64,000 nucleotides of DNA from assembly GCF_001314325.1 (NCBI RefSeq), contig NZ_CP009430.1:124001-188000 (forward strand). The letters are read 5' to 3'. The stretch comes from Sphingopyxis macrogoltabida (GTDB taxonomy: Bacteria > Pseudomonadota > Alphaproteobacteria > Sphingomonadales > Sphingomonadaceae). Positions 36,751 through 44,724 of this stretch are shown one piece after another; within the stretch, counting starts at the first letter, position 1, and every line of letters begins with the position of its first letter. The position numbers were made by a program, and so were the translations under genes. The notes below the pieces were generated by a model, which searched no databases, was not told the origin of the DNA, and saw nothing but the letters and a program-made list of their open reading frames with translations.

Positions 36751-37650
36751 ATGGTCGGGGTTGGTTTTGAGCCGCTGTCGCGGCGGATAGGTGTCGAAGT
36801 GAAGGAGCTGAACCCCGGCGCTCCGATCGCCGAGGAAAATGCGGCGATACTGCGGCAGCTGCTCGACGAATATGGCCTGCTCTTGTTCCGCGACGTACAT
36901 GTGGATGCCGACGCGCATGTCGCGCTAATGTCGATCTTTGGTCCCGTCTGCTCGGAATTCGCTGACGGAAGGCTCCACACACAGATGTCGACGGTCGAAG
37001 CCGAGACTGACTGGACCGTTCACCGGCTTCCCTTTCATCAGGATGGAGCCAATACGCCGCATCAGCATGTGGTCAATTCGCTCTACGCTCTCGACATCGA
37101 CACGACGGCAGCGGTCCCGACGCACTTCGCGAGTTGCAAGGGGGCGGTCGACGATCTGGAAGCGGAGGAGCGAGATTATCTTGCCGGACTGACGGCTGTT
37201 CACGCACAAAGTCTGGAAGCGCGGCTGAAGGAGGACAACCAGCGAGCGAGGCTGGACCTGATGGCCGAAGAGCCCTCCATCGAAAGCTTCCCTCGGACTC
37301 GTCACCCCGTGCTGAAGCGGCACCCTCGAACGGGCAAGCCACTGCTGTTCGTAACCGAACTTCAGACCAGCCATGTCGAAGGCGTGTCTATCGACGAGAG
37401 CGAAAGGATCATCCAGCGCGCCTATCGGCTTCTATTCGCTCCGGAAAACTGCCATGTCCATCACTGGCGTCCGCGCGACCTCCTCGTCTGGGACAATTTC
37501 ATGCTCCAGCATGCTCGGGCGCGGCCTATCCCCGGTTCGCGGCGAACCTTGCGAAGAGTGATCGTCAATCCCGTGCACGGTTCGGTCCCCTCTACCAAAG
37601 GGCAAGCGGCTGTCGTAGGCGCGATACCGTCCAAGGAAGCTGTCCTATGA
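36751..37650 (+). CDS. TauD/TfdA-family Fe(II)/2-oxoglutarate dioxygenase
   Basis: A 299-residue dioxygenase. The iron-binding facial triad is visible as LPFHQDG (His96, Asp98) and MLQHARARPIPG (distal His), with RRTLRRV supplying the 2-oxoglutarate-binding Arg. Members hydroxylate taurine, phenoxyacetates, alkyl sulfates or other acids next to a heteroatom. ATG 36751 has GGAGG at 36741-36745; a TTG ten codons upstream is less likely. It overlaps the next dehydrogenase gene (ATGA). Substrate not determinable. Confidence 0.92.
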   Translation: MVGVGFEPLSRRIGVEVKELNPGAPIAEENAAILRQLLDEYGLLLFRDVHVDADAHVALMSIFGPVCSEFADGRLHTQMSTVEAETDWTVHRLPFHQDGANTPHQHVVNSLYALDIDTTAAVPTHFASCKGAVDDLEAEERDYLAGLTAVHAQSLEARLKEDNQRARLDLMAEEPSIESFPRTRHPVLKRHPRTGKPLLFVTELQTSHVEGVSIDESERIIQRAYRLLFAPENCHVHHWRPRDLLVWDNFMLQHARARPIPGSRRTLRRVIVNPVHGSVPSTKGQAAVVGAIPSKEAVL

Positions 37651-38507
37651 CCACATCCGAGATTTCGCGCGTCGGCTTCGTCGGGCTCGGGAACATCGGC
37701 AAGCCGATGGCGGAAAGGATAGCGATCTCACCCTTCGCTTTGACGGTCTTTGACCATGTCCCGGAGCCGATGCGCGACCTGCAGGCACTGGGTGCGCACG
37801 CCGCAAATTCTCTGGGCGACCTCGCGGAAAGGTCCGATCTTGTGGCGATCGTCGTTCAGACGACGGAGCAGGTCCGATCGGTGGTTCTCGGCGAGGGCGG
37901 ACTGCTGGGGTCGATGCGGCCCGGCTCGATCATCGCGATTCACAGCACAATGAGTTTGTCAGCGATCAAGGAAATCGGCGCTCGATGTGCCGCGCGCGGG
38001 GTGGATGTTCTCGATGCTGCCGTAAGCGGCGGCGACGTCGGTGCGCGCGCCGGTAAGCTAACTTTCATGATCGGCGGCGACGATGCCGTTCTCGAACGGT
38101 GCCGGACGCTCTTCGGCCACATGGCGGCGAATATCTTCCTGCTTGGCGATTTGGGGGCGGGTCAGGCCGGCAAGCTGGCGAATAATTTGCTTTATAATGC
38201 CGGGGTCGTCGCTGCAGTCGAGAGCATGCGGTTGGCAGTTGCGGCAGGCATTCCCGAGAATGTGGCGGTGAGCCTGCTCTCGGTCAGCACAGGCACGAAC
38301 TTCACGATCGCGAACTGGAACAGGCTCATGGGCGAGCGTCAAGCTCCCGAAGACCGTGAGCGGATCGCTGCCCTGCGCCACAAGGACGTTGCTCTGGCAA
38401 TCGGCATGGCGAAGGAACTGGGAGAAGAGGTGGCATTGGGACAAGCAGTGCTTGACCGCATCGACTGGGCCATCGCGCACTCGAGGCCGGGCGAAGCCGG
38501 GGCATAG
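37647..38507 (+). CDS. 3-hydroxyisobutyrate dehydrogenase-like NAD(P) oxidoreductase
   Basis: A 286-residue beta-hydroxyacid dehydrogenase. Rossmann motif VGFVGLGNIGKPMAERI at the N-terminus, substrate loop DAAVSGGDVGARAGKLTFMIGG and the catalytic Lys in GQAGKLANNLLYN are conserved. ATG 37647 overlaps the dioxygenase stop. Together they suggest hydroxylation followed by alcohol oxidation of a small organic acid. The family also includes tartronate semialdehyde reductases. Confidence 0.93.
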   Translation: MTTSEISRVGFVGLGNIGKPMAERIAISPFALTVFDHVPEPMRDLQALGAHAANSLGDLAERSDLVAIVVQTTEQVRSVVLGEGGLLGSMRPGSIIAIHSTMSLSAIKEIGARCAARGVDVLDAAVSGGDVGARAGKLTFMIGGDDAVLERCRTLFGHMAANIFLLGDLGAGQAGKLANNLLYNAGVVAAVESMRLAVAAGIPENVAVSLLSVSTGTNFTIANWNRLMGERQAPEDRERIAALRHKDVALAIGMAKELGEEVALGQAVLDRIDWAIAHSRPGEAGA

Positions 38508-38564
38508 GAGGAGGCTCTCCCCAGGCCGGGCTTTGGGGACTCCGATTCCGAGATTGGGGCGGTT

Positions 38565-39791
38565 TCAGATCGACAGGACGGGAACGAGCGATCCCGCCGG
38601 TTGGGCAGGGGCATTGGCGGCGCGTCGAACGATCGCGTTTGTCGAAGCGAGCGCCGCTTGGGCGGATGCCTCTTGTCGGTCGAATATTTCGACCGCACCC
38701 TTGCTGCAGGTCGCGCAGAGGAAAGCTTCGCGGGACCCATTGGATTGAAGGGGCTTCGACGTGGGTTGCAGTCGCCAGTCCAGCGCCGTTGCCGGATCGC
38801 CGCCCGACAAGCCGGCGATAAGCGGGACCAGAAACAGGCGGGCAACAGTGAGCGCCGCAGTTGGGCTACCGGGAATGCCGAGAATGTGCGTCTTTCCGAT
38901 ATGGCCGTACCAGACAGGTTTTCCCGGTTTTATCGAAACGCCGGCGAATGCGATATGCAGGCCGAGCGGCATGAGCGCGGATTGGCTGAAGTCTCGGTCG
39001 CCGTGCGATGCGCCGCCGATGATGACGACGACATCTGCCGGCGAGCCGCTGAGCGCGCTGCGGATCAGAGCGGGTGCGTCGACAAGGCGTTTCTCAGACA
39101 ATAGGACCCCACCTGCTAGGCGACATTGAAGCGCGATGGACGCGCTGAGGCTGTCCGGAATCGATCGCTCACTGAGATAGGCAGATCCAGGTGCAGCAAT
39201 CTCGTCACCAGTCGCGATCAGCAGGACGCGCGGCTGCCGCACCACGGCCACTTTAGCGTGGTCGGCCGCGGCCGCGGCCGCCAAAGCCGTCGGAGTCAGC
39301 ATGCGGCCGGCCGGCAGCAGGATCTGCCCAGCGGTAAAATCTGAACCGCGGCGTCGGATGTGCGATTTCCCCAGCGGTGGATCGTTGAGAACGATGGTGC
39401 CGGAATCGACAAGGCAATCTTCGATCATGACGATCCGGTCTGCACCAAGCGGCACATTCGCACCCGTCATCACGCGCATCGCTTCACCCGGACCAATGCA
39501 ATTCGCTTTGCCCGCGCCGGCATACCGGGTCCCGATGTCGCGCAGTACTGACGCACCGCCATCAAGGTCAGCATCACGTACGGCATAGCCGTCCATCGCC
39601 GCACAATCCCATCGCGGTGCATCGAGGCAAGCCAACACCGGCTCCGCCAGCCATCGCCCGCCAGCATCGTCGATACCGACGACTTCTACGTCCAGCCGAC
39701 GTATATGGTCCGCTAGAATCTCTTGTGCACTATCAAAGCTATTCTTCGCGACGCAAATCGTATCGGCCGTGGATTCTGCCGTAGATTTCAT
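38565..39791 (-). CDS. Molybdopterin molybdenumtransferase-like protein (MoeA family)
   Basis: A 408-residue MoeA homologue, which inserts molybdate into adenylated molybdopterin. APRWDCAAMDGYAVRDAD, RVMTGANVPLGADRIVM, GDEIAAPGS, and GIPGSPTAALTVARLFLVPL are family blocks. ATG 39791 follows GGAGAAGAG; the frame extends upstream to 39830 without conservation. No moaABC genes are nearby, so this may be a second copy serving a molybdoenzyme of the local catabolic island. Convergent with the dehydrogenase gene. Confidence 0.9.
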   Translation of the reverse strand: MKSTAESTADTICVAKNSFDSAQEILADHIRRLDVEVVGIDDAGGRWLAEPVLACLDAPRWDCAAMDGYAVRDADLDGGASVLRDIGTRYAGAGKANCIGPGEAMRVMTGANVPLGADRIVMIEDCLVDSGTIVLNDPPLGKSHIRRRGSDFTAGQILLPAGRMLTPTALAAAAAADHAKVAVVRQPRVLLIATGDEIAAPGSAYLSERSIPDSLSASIALQCRLAGGVLLSEKRLVDAPALIRSALSGSPADVVVIIGGASHGDRDFSQSALMPLGLHIAFAGVSIKPGKPVWYGHIGKTHILGIPGSPTAALTVARLFLVPLIAGLSGGDPATALDWRLQPTSKPLQSNGSREAFLCATCSKGAVEIFDRQEASAQAALASTNAIVRRAANAPAQPAGSLVPVLSI

Positions 39792-39928
39792 ACTCTTCTC
39801 CAACGGCGAAGGTCGGACGCGCTTAGCCAATTCAACGCAGGGGCCGATTCTTCAACCTTTCGGCGCCGCAGCGGACACGGCAAACGGGATAGCATAAATC
39901 GCGGACCAACCTCTTGTCTTTTCGCGGA

Positions 39929-40264
39929 CTATGCCTTTTCCAGGCGGTTTCCGATCGGCTCATAGAGCATCGCAAATCGCGTCGATGAAATGGCATCGCT
40001 CCTAGGCATTTCATCGGTTCCAGATCGACGCATGATTTCATCCACCACGAGTCCAGGCTCCGGACTCTCGATATCGAATATGGCGAGGTAACGAAATGAT
40101 CCCACACCCGACTTCGTGCCCGCTCCGCCCCTGAACCGTTGGGCTCCTACGACACCGGGAACTCTCATGATGTCGGGCACGTGCTGTTGATCGTACCATT
40201 TGTTGAATTCATCCTCTTTGCCCTCAACCGGGTTTGACAGAACAATCAGCTTTGAGACGATCAC
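39929..40264 (-). CDS. EthD-like / dimeric alpha-beta barrel protein
   Basis: A 111-residue ferredoxin-like alpha-beta barrel protein. The segment IVLSNPVEGKEDEFNKWYDQQHVPDIMRVPGVVGAQRFR is characteristic of a family frequent in sphingomonad catabolic gene clusters, related to EthD. GTG 40264 is chosen because AAAGGGGGA lies six bases upstream. Function unknown, possibly binding or turning over a pathway intermediate. It follows the MoeA-like gene in the opposite order with 137 bp between. Confidence 0.75.
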   Translation of the reverse strand: MIVSKLIVLSNPVEGKEDEFNKWYDQQHVPDIMRVPGVVGAQRFRGGAGTKSGVGSFRYLAIFDIESPEPGLVVDEIMRRSGTDEMPRSDAISSTRFAMLYEPIGNRLEKA

Positions 40265-40621
40265 GACGGTCCCCCTTTCGTTCGGCAATACTTAATTGGC
40301 ATATATAACAGCCTACCTCGGCATTAGGGCGGAACGATGCCGTCGCGGCAAATGAATTCGATTTCTCCAAGAATAATAAGCGAACTTCAACATGTCGCGG
40401 GCTGCATGCAGATCGGGGTGATTTGGCGGTTGAAAATCGGCTTTTCGGAATGGTCCCGCATTTGCCAGAATATGTGATGGTTCCTATGCCGGTTTCATCA
40501 ATCTCTCGTTGCTGATTTGCATGAGAAATCCGTCGCTTTGGTGCCCCGTTGCGTTTCTCTTCTGCAGGCACGGCTATGCCGATGCGTGTCAATCGGCGCG
40601 CAAAAGGGACCCCCTTTTCGG
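40265..40621. other. Intergenic stretch with no supported gene
   Basis: 357 bp, probably the promoter region of the EthD-like gene. No conserved frame in either direction. Confidence 0.5.
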
Positions 40622-40882
40622 TTATGATGTAGGTTTGTCGAGGATGGCCGCACGCAGCGCAAGATAGATCTTTGAAGGCGCCGAAGGTGGCGGTCGGCTG
40701 CCGTTTTTGGAGCGCCAGCTATCGTTGCCGGTCTCGACGATATCGCAGTGGCGGATGACGCGGTCGAGCACCACCAGGTCGAGCCGCGACAGCTGCGCCG
40801 CCAGGGTCCCGCCCTTGCCGATCCGGGTCTCCTCTTCGAGGCGTGTCACCATTCTCAACGAGACCTGCCGGCGATCGGCCAT
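40622..40882 (-). pseudogene. istB remnant with internal deletion
   Basis: 86 codons in which two separate parts of an IS21-type IstB ATPase are fused. RLEEETRIGKGGTLAAQLSRLDLVVLD is the Walker B approach, and it runs directly into RVIRHCDIVETGNDSW, which normally lies about 45 residues later after ALLD. The join falls where both halves encode Leu-Asp, so short-repeat deletion is likely. Walker A and the sensor are missing. It is not derived from the complete IS21 at 27629, whose IstB sequence differs. Confidence 0.8.
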
Positions 40883-40897
40883 TCCGAATTCGCACCG

Positions 40898-41631
40898 CTA
40901 CGCCAGTGCGGTCTTGGTCGAGAGAAGTATCGGCTGACGATCAAGGGCCAGAAAAGCAGGGTCAACATCCGTATCGAACGAGCCGCTTTCTCCCGTAATC
41001 GCTTGTGCGATAAGCGAACCAATCGAGGGCGCCAGCTTGAAGCCGTGGCCGCTGCAGCCTTTGGCGACATAGAGACCGCCGACCGGGGTCGGTCCGACGA
41101 CGGGGTGCACGTCGCTGCGATTGATTGTATAGAGGCCGCTGTAACCGTGGACGGCAGCGGCATAAGACAGACCGGGAAGGCGGTGTTGCAGCGCGTGCAG
41201 TTTCAGGCGCGCGAAATCGTCATCGACATAGGCTGGCAAATGGTCGGGATCGACCGTTTCTCTTTCATCCTCCGCCAGCACCGATCCGACGAGAATCTGT
41301 TGTCCGCGATTTTGTGATCGAAAGTAAACGCCGCTGATCGGATCGGCGCATATCAGAATGTCGCCGACAATGCTCGCGGGCCTGTCGATATGAACGATCT
41401 GGATACGCGTCGGCTCGAGCGGCCATCGTTCATCGAGGCCGACATCGCGGAGCAGCGCATTACACCAGGGGTCGGTCGGCGGCAATCGATCCGCTCGCCG
41501 TCAGCGAGTGTCACGCCCGCTATTCTTCCGCCTTCGGTCCGGACACTGGAAACATGCGACCGAAACCGGACCTTTACGTGACGACGTCGCGCTGCGTCAC
41601 GGTCCTTGGCGGCTTGGGCTGCGAACTCCAA
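40898..41631 (-). pseudogene. FAD-dependent oxidoreductase (DAO family), N-truncated and frameshifted
   Basis: Reading from 41631, the frame gives FAAQAAKDRDAA..VRFRSHVSSVRTEGGRIAGVTLADGERID, the middle of a sarcosine/D-amino-acid-oxidase-type protein. Near 41480 the match moves to another frame: DPWCNALLRDVGLDERWPLEPTRIQIVHID through VHPVVGPTPVGGLYVAKGCSGHGFKLAPSIGSLIA. A few residues expected at the join (the VVNAAG region) are missing. The FAD-binding Rossmann half is gone; the break lies at a short tandem repeat at 41637-41661. Confidence 0.8.
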
Positions 41632-41636
41632 ATCCG

Positions 41637-41661
41637 CCGACCCGACCCGACCCGACCCGAC
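41637..41661. repeat. CCCGA tandem repeat
   Basis: Four full CCCGA units at 41641-41660 after a partial CCGA. It sits exactly where the oxidoreductase remnant loses its N-terminal half and about 27 bp before the hipA remnant, so it marks a rearrangement junction. Confidence 0.85.
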
Positions 41662-41687
41662 GTGATCGTCATCGCGAGCCAGCGCGC

Positions 41688-42185
41688 ATGAATGCCAGCA
41701 TTCTCGATCGCCTTATCGTCTGGTCGGATCAGAGCATTGCCGGCGAACTGACGGTCGATCGCGGCGGAGCAATGCACTTCAACTATTCACCCGATTGGCT
41801 GGCGGATTCAGACGCCCGCCCACTCTCGCATGCCCTGCCCAAACGGGGGGAGCGGTTTGGGGACGCGCTGTGCAAGGCCGTTTTGACGCACATGTGGCCC
41901 GAGCTGTCCGCGACGCTTGCAATGCGATTTGGGCGGGCGCCAACCCTCGAGGACGTGGATGCTGACAGTTTCGAGCGCTTCGCCAACGACGGCGGCTTCG
42001 GCCTGCCTTCCCTTCGACGACGGGCCGCGGCGCTCGGAGCCAGCGTCCAGAGCGCTATCGCCGATGGCGTTGCGGTGCCCGGTCTTTGGGAGCCAGCAGA
42101 CCTCGGAGATCTCCCAGCCATTGTGTCCGACCGAGCCGGACGGTTGGCACTAAAGGCCCTGCAGATCGCGCGTCAGGGAGCTTGA
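41688..42185 (+). pseudogene. HipA-type kinase gene with the kinase core deleted
   Basis: A 165-codon open frame that joins an N-terminal HipA part (LIVWSDQSIAGELTVDRGGAMHFNYSPDWLADSDARPLSHALP) directly to a C-terminal HipA part (THMWPELSATLAMRFGRAPTLEDVDADSFERFANDGGFGLPSLRRRAAAL). Normal HipA proteins have about 410-440 residues; the ATP-binding and catalytic Asp region between these parts is absent. The frame is preserved, but no kinase activity is expected. No hipB gene is present upstream. Confidence 0.8.
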
Positions 42186-42402
42186 TCAGCCTTGCGCAAC
42201 TGGTGCGGACAAAGCTGATTCTTACGGATTTTGACGGACGTTTTCCGGCAATCCGTCTGGACTTGAGATCGCGCTAACCCGTTTGACCGGCGTCCCAACG
42301 TGGCATGATACGCAATTCGTGCCATATTAGGCAACCCGTTGCTGAAAGTAAAAATTGAGGCTATATTGTGCTAGTGGGCATAGGATGTGATGGGAGTGTC
42401 AG

Positions 42403-42648
42403 ATGACAATTCAGGTCAATATAACGCCGCAGGGACGATTGAGCCTGCCAGCTGACATCCGGAAACGATTGGGACTGAGCGACGGCGGTGCCGTCTTCCT
42501 TGAAGAGACGGAAGACGGAGTAGTCCTGCGCACTGCAGCCCAAGCTGTCGCGCGCGCGCAGGCCATTGCGAGGCGATTTGCCGAAGGCGGGCGCGATGTG
42601 TCGGTCGAGAGGTTTCTGGCCCACCGCAGGGAGGATAGCGGCGAGTGA
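42403..42648 (+). CDS. vapB: AbrB/VapB-type antitoxin
   Basis: An 81-residue protein with a swapped-hairpin AbrB/SpoVT domain (VNITPQGRLSLPADIRKRLGLSDGGAVFLEETEDGVVL) followed by a helical toxin-binding tail. ATG 42403 is followed by the toxin gene in a GTGA overlap. Such antitoxins bind their own promoter; a plausible AT-rich upstream region is at 42300-42400. Confidence 0.9.
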   Translation: MTIQVNITPQGRLSLPADIRKRLGLSDGGAVFLEETEDGVVLRTAAQAVARAQAIARRFAEGGRDVSVERFLAHRREDSGE

Positions 42649-43034
42649 GCGAGTTTATACTTGATGCATCGGCCCTGATCGCAATGATCCGTTCTGAACC
42701 CGGCGCCGACAAGGTTTCGGCAGCAATTTCGGATGCCCGAATGAGCGTGATCAACTATAGCGAGGTCGTGAGCTATTTCGTTCACGCAGGTATGAATAGC
42801 CGCGACATAGATGCAATGCTTGATCCGCTACCGATTGAATGGATTCCGGCAGACAAGGAACTCGCAAACCTCGCAGGCCGCCTTCGCAAATCAACGGCCT
42901 CGGCAGGCCTGTCGCTTGGCGATCGGTTCTGCATGGCCTTGGCGAAGCGTGACGGTCTGGCAGCCTGGACGGCCGACAAGGGTTGGAAAGCGATCGAATC
43001 GGATGTCGAGGTCGAGGTCGTGATTATCCGTTGA
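42645..43034 (+). CDS. vapC: PIN-domain toxin (VapC family)
   Basis: A 129-residue PIN-domain endoribonuclease. The acidic residues are present: Asp in FILDASALIAMI, Glu in INYSEVVSYF, Asp in LSLGDRFCMALA and Asp in AAWTADKGW. GTG 42645 overlaps the antitoxin stop. VapC toxins cleave tRNA or rRNA; the target here is unknown. Intact, unlike the hipA remnant just upstream. Confidence 0.92.
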   Translation: MSEFILDASALIAMIRSEPGADKVSAAISDARMSVINYSEVVSYFVHAGMNSRDIDAMLDPLPIEWIPADKELANLAGRLRKSTASAGLSLGDRFCMALAKRDGLAAWTADKGWKAIESDVEVEVVIIR

Positions 43035-43371
43035 GCGATCAAAAATTCGACCGTCGAGATCGCTCTCGAATGCCAATTTCTAATGTTCGATAATAAGGAT
43101 TATGTTAAATATTAACAGCTTAAGGGACCTATTGGTTACATGTTTACGCCCGAATCCGTGCTCGCGGCAGCCTTCGAACAAGGTGCAGCGTTGCGGGCCG
43201 GGGCGTGCCGCAATCACCGCAGCGAAACGAAGGTCCAAGCGGCGCGCCGGGACCCTTTGCGGGTTGATTGAAGGAGGTCCGGCTTCGGCCAAGGGATCAG
43301 CGGCTCATCGAGAGCGGGAATGGTTTCGCTTCCCGGCGAAAGACGTGCCCTATCCTACCGCCTCGATCCCG
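43035..43371. other. Composition boundary with no supported gene
   Basis: About 340 bp after vapC. It begins AT-rich (43077-43130, including TTAAATATTAAC) and becomes GC-rich further on. No frame resembles a known family. It separates the remnant region from the GC-rich hydrolase island. Confidence 0.45.
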
Positions 43372-43404
43372 ATAAAAAGCGGCGCGGCGGTGATGACCGC
43401 CGCG
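43372..43404 (-). terminator. Rho-independent terminator of the serine hydrolase gene
   Basis: On the minus strand a 10-bp GC stem (GCGCGGCGGT with ACCGCCGCGC, four-base loop) is followed by CGCTTTTTATCGG. It lies 28 bp after the stop of the gene at 43432. Confidence 0.85.
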
Positions 43405-43431
43405 CCGGAGGAGCGCATCTGTGAGAGGTTC

Positions 43432-44664
43432 TCAGGGCGCCGGAGTACGGTTGGCGATCGCGTCCTCGATGAGGTCCTGCATGACCTGCTCAAGTTCGAC
43501 GCCCTTGCGGTCGCCGCCGGTCGCGATCTGGGTTGCGATGAGGGCGTAGTAACCGGTCTCGCGGTCGATCCATCCGGTCCAGCCATAGGCGCCGGGCGAT
43601 GAGTTGATCTTCGATGTCGCGCATGCCGCGGGCGTGTCGCATTCGACGAAGGAGCCGAGGGCATATTCCCAATTCGTCGCGCCCGCCGGCACGAAGACGC
43701 GCGGCAGCCCCGCGGTTCGTTGCTGGGTGAAGGCGGCCATGTCGCTTATGAAGCTGCCGCCGAGAAAGGCACGCAGCAGCTTCGCATAGTCGCGCGGGGT
43801 AGAGAAAGCGCCGCCGGCGACCCACGGATTGGTGGGTGCGCTCCCCGCCGGCTCGTACCAGGTCGTGCTCGTCATCCCGAGCGGAGTCGTCACATGCTGC
43901 GCAAAAAGCTCGTGAAAGTTACGCTCGCGCGTCGGCGAGGTGCCGGGCGCTATGCTGGTATCCTTCGCCTCGAGATAGGCGCCGGCAACCTGGATACCGT
44001 GCGGTCCATAGCTATATTGCGCACCCGGTGCGTTGCCGGGGCGCAAAATGTCATAGCGCAGGTCGTGGATGCTCTTGGCGCAATTATAGAGGGTCTGGCC
44101 GGGAAGCAGTTGGCAACCGCCGACAAGCGGGCTCGCGTTGAAGCCCGATGTCATCGACAGCGTGTGTTTGAGCTTCACGTCCTTCTTGGTGCCGCTCGTC
44201 GTCCAGAAGGCAAGCGGTGGTCGCATCGGATCCTCGAGCGTGACGATCCCGGCCTGCGCCATCCGCATGCCGAGTGCGCCGGCAAACCATTTGGAAGCCG
44301 AGGCCAGCGGGGTAACCCGGTCGATGCCGAAGCTGCCCTTTTCATAGGCGAAGAGATAGGCGGGATCGGACGCGTTGCCGACGATGAAATAGCCGTTCGC
44401 AACCTCGGTATCGGCATCGATCGCGGCCTGTAGCGCAGTCCAGTCGTAGCTATAGCCTCCGACGGTCGTCGTGAGGCTGGCCGGCACCGTCGCGGGCGCC
44501 GCCAAAGGCGAGACCTTGGCCGAGGGCACCGCCGGCGGCAGTTGCACCATATAGTGCCCCTCCCCGCCGTCACCGCTACCGAAATTCGCCTGCGCGGCAA
44601 ACGCCGCGGCGCCGGCCATTGCCGTACCGGCGGCAATCCACATCAGTCTTTTTCTTCCAGCCAT
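43432..44664 (-). CDS. Serine hydrolase, beta-lactamase/EstB-like, secreted
   Basis: A 410-residue class C beta-lactamase-fold hydrolase. An N-terminal signal segment (MAGRKRLMWIAAGTAMAGAAAFAAQA) is followed by the nucleophile motif SASKWFAGALG (S-x-x-K) and the tyrosine region QYSYGPHGIQVAG. ATG 44664 has GGAGAGAG upstream. Likely an esterase or peptidase in the periplasm. It is the last gene of an operon with a carboxylesterase and a TonB receptor, and a strong terminator follows. Confidence 0.9.
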   Translation of the reverse strand: MAGRKRLMWIAAGTAMAGAAAFAAQANFGSGDGGEGHYMVQLPPAVPSAKVSPLAAPATVPASLTTTVGGYSYDWTALQAAIDADTEVANGYFIVGNASDPAYLFAYEKGSFGIDRVTPLASASKWFAGALGMRMAQAGIVTLEDPMRPPLAFWTTSGTKKDVKLKHTLSMTSGFNASPLVGGCQLLPGQTLYNCAKSIHDLRYDILRPGNAPGAQYSYGPHGIQVAGAYLEAKDTSIAPGTSPTRERNFHELFAQHVTTPLGMTSTTWYEPAGSAPTNPWVAGGAFSTPRDYAKLLRAFLGGSFISDMAAFTQQRTAGLPRVFVPAGATNWEYALGSFVECDTPAACATSKINSSPGAYGWTGWIDRETGYYALIATQIATGGDRKGVELEQVMQDLIEDAIANRTPAP

Positions 44665-44724
44665 TTTCTCTCTCCAATCTTCGTTGCACATTTTCGAACC
44701 GGAGGGGCTATGCGGCCGAACGGG

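Noticed and set aside
37134..37646. N-terminal extension of the 3-hydroxyisobutyrate dehydrogenase-like gene
   Set aside because: It overlaps the dioxygenase gene in another frame; the Rossmann motif begins right after ATG 37647.
41637..41661. CCCGA repeats as a CRISPR or phase-variation tract
   Set aside because: Only four units with no spacers, and they lie between two dead genes rather than in a functional coding start.
43102..43602. A 166-codon plus-strand frame spanning the gap after vapC
   Set aside because: No conserved domain, it crosses the terminator and continues antisense to the serine hydrolase.
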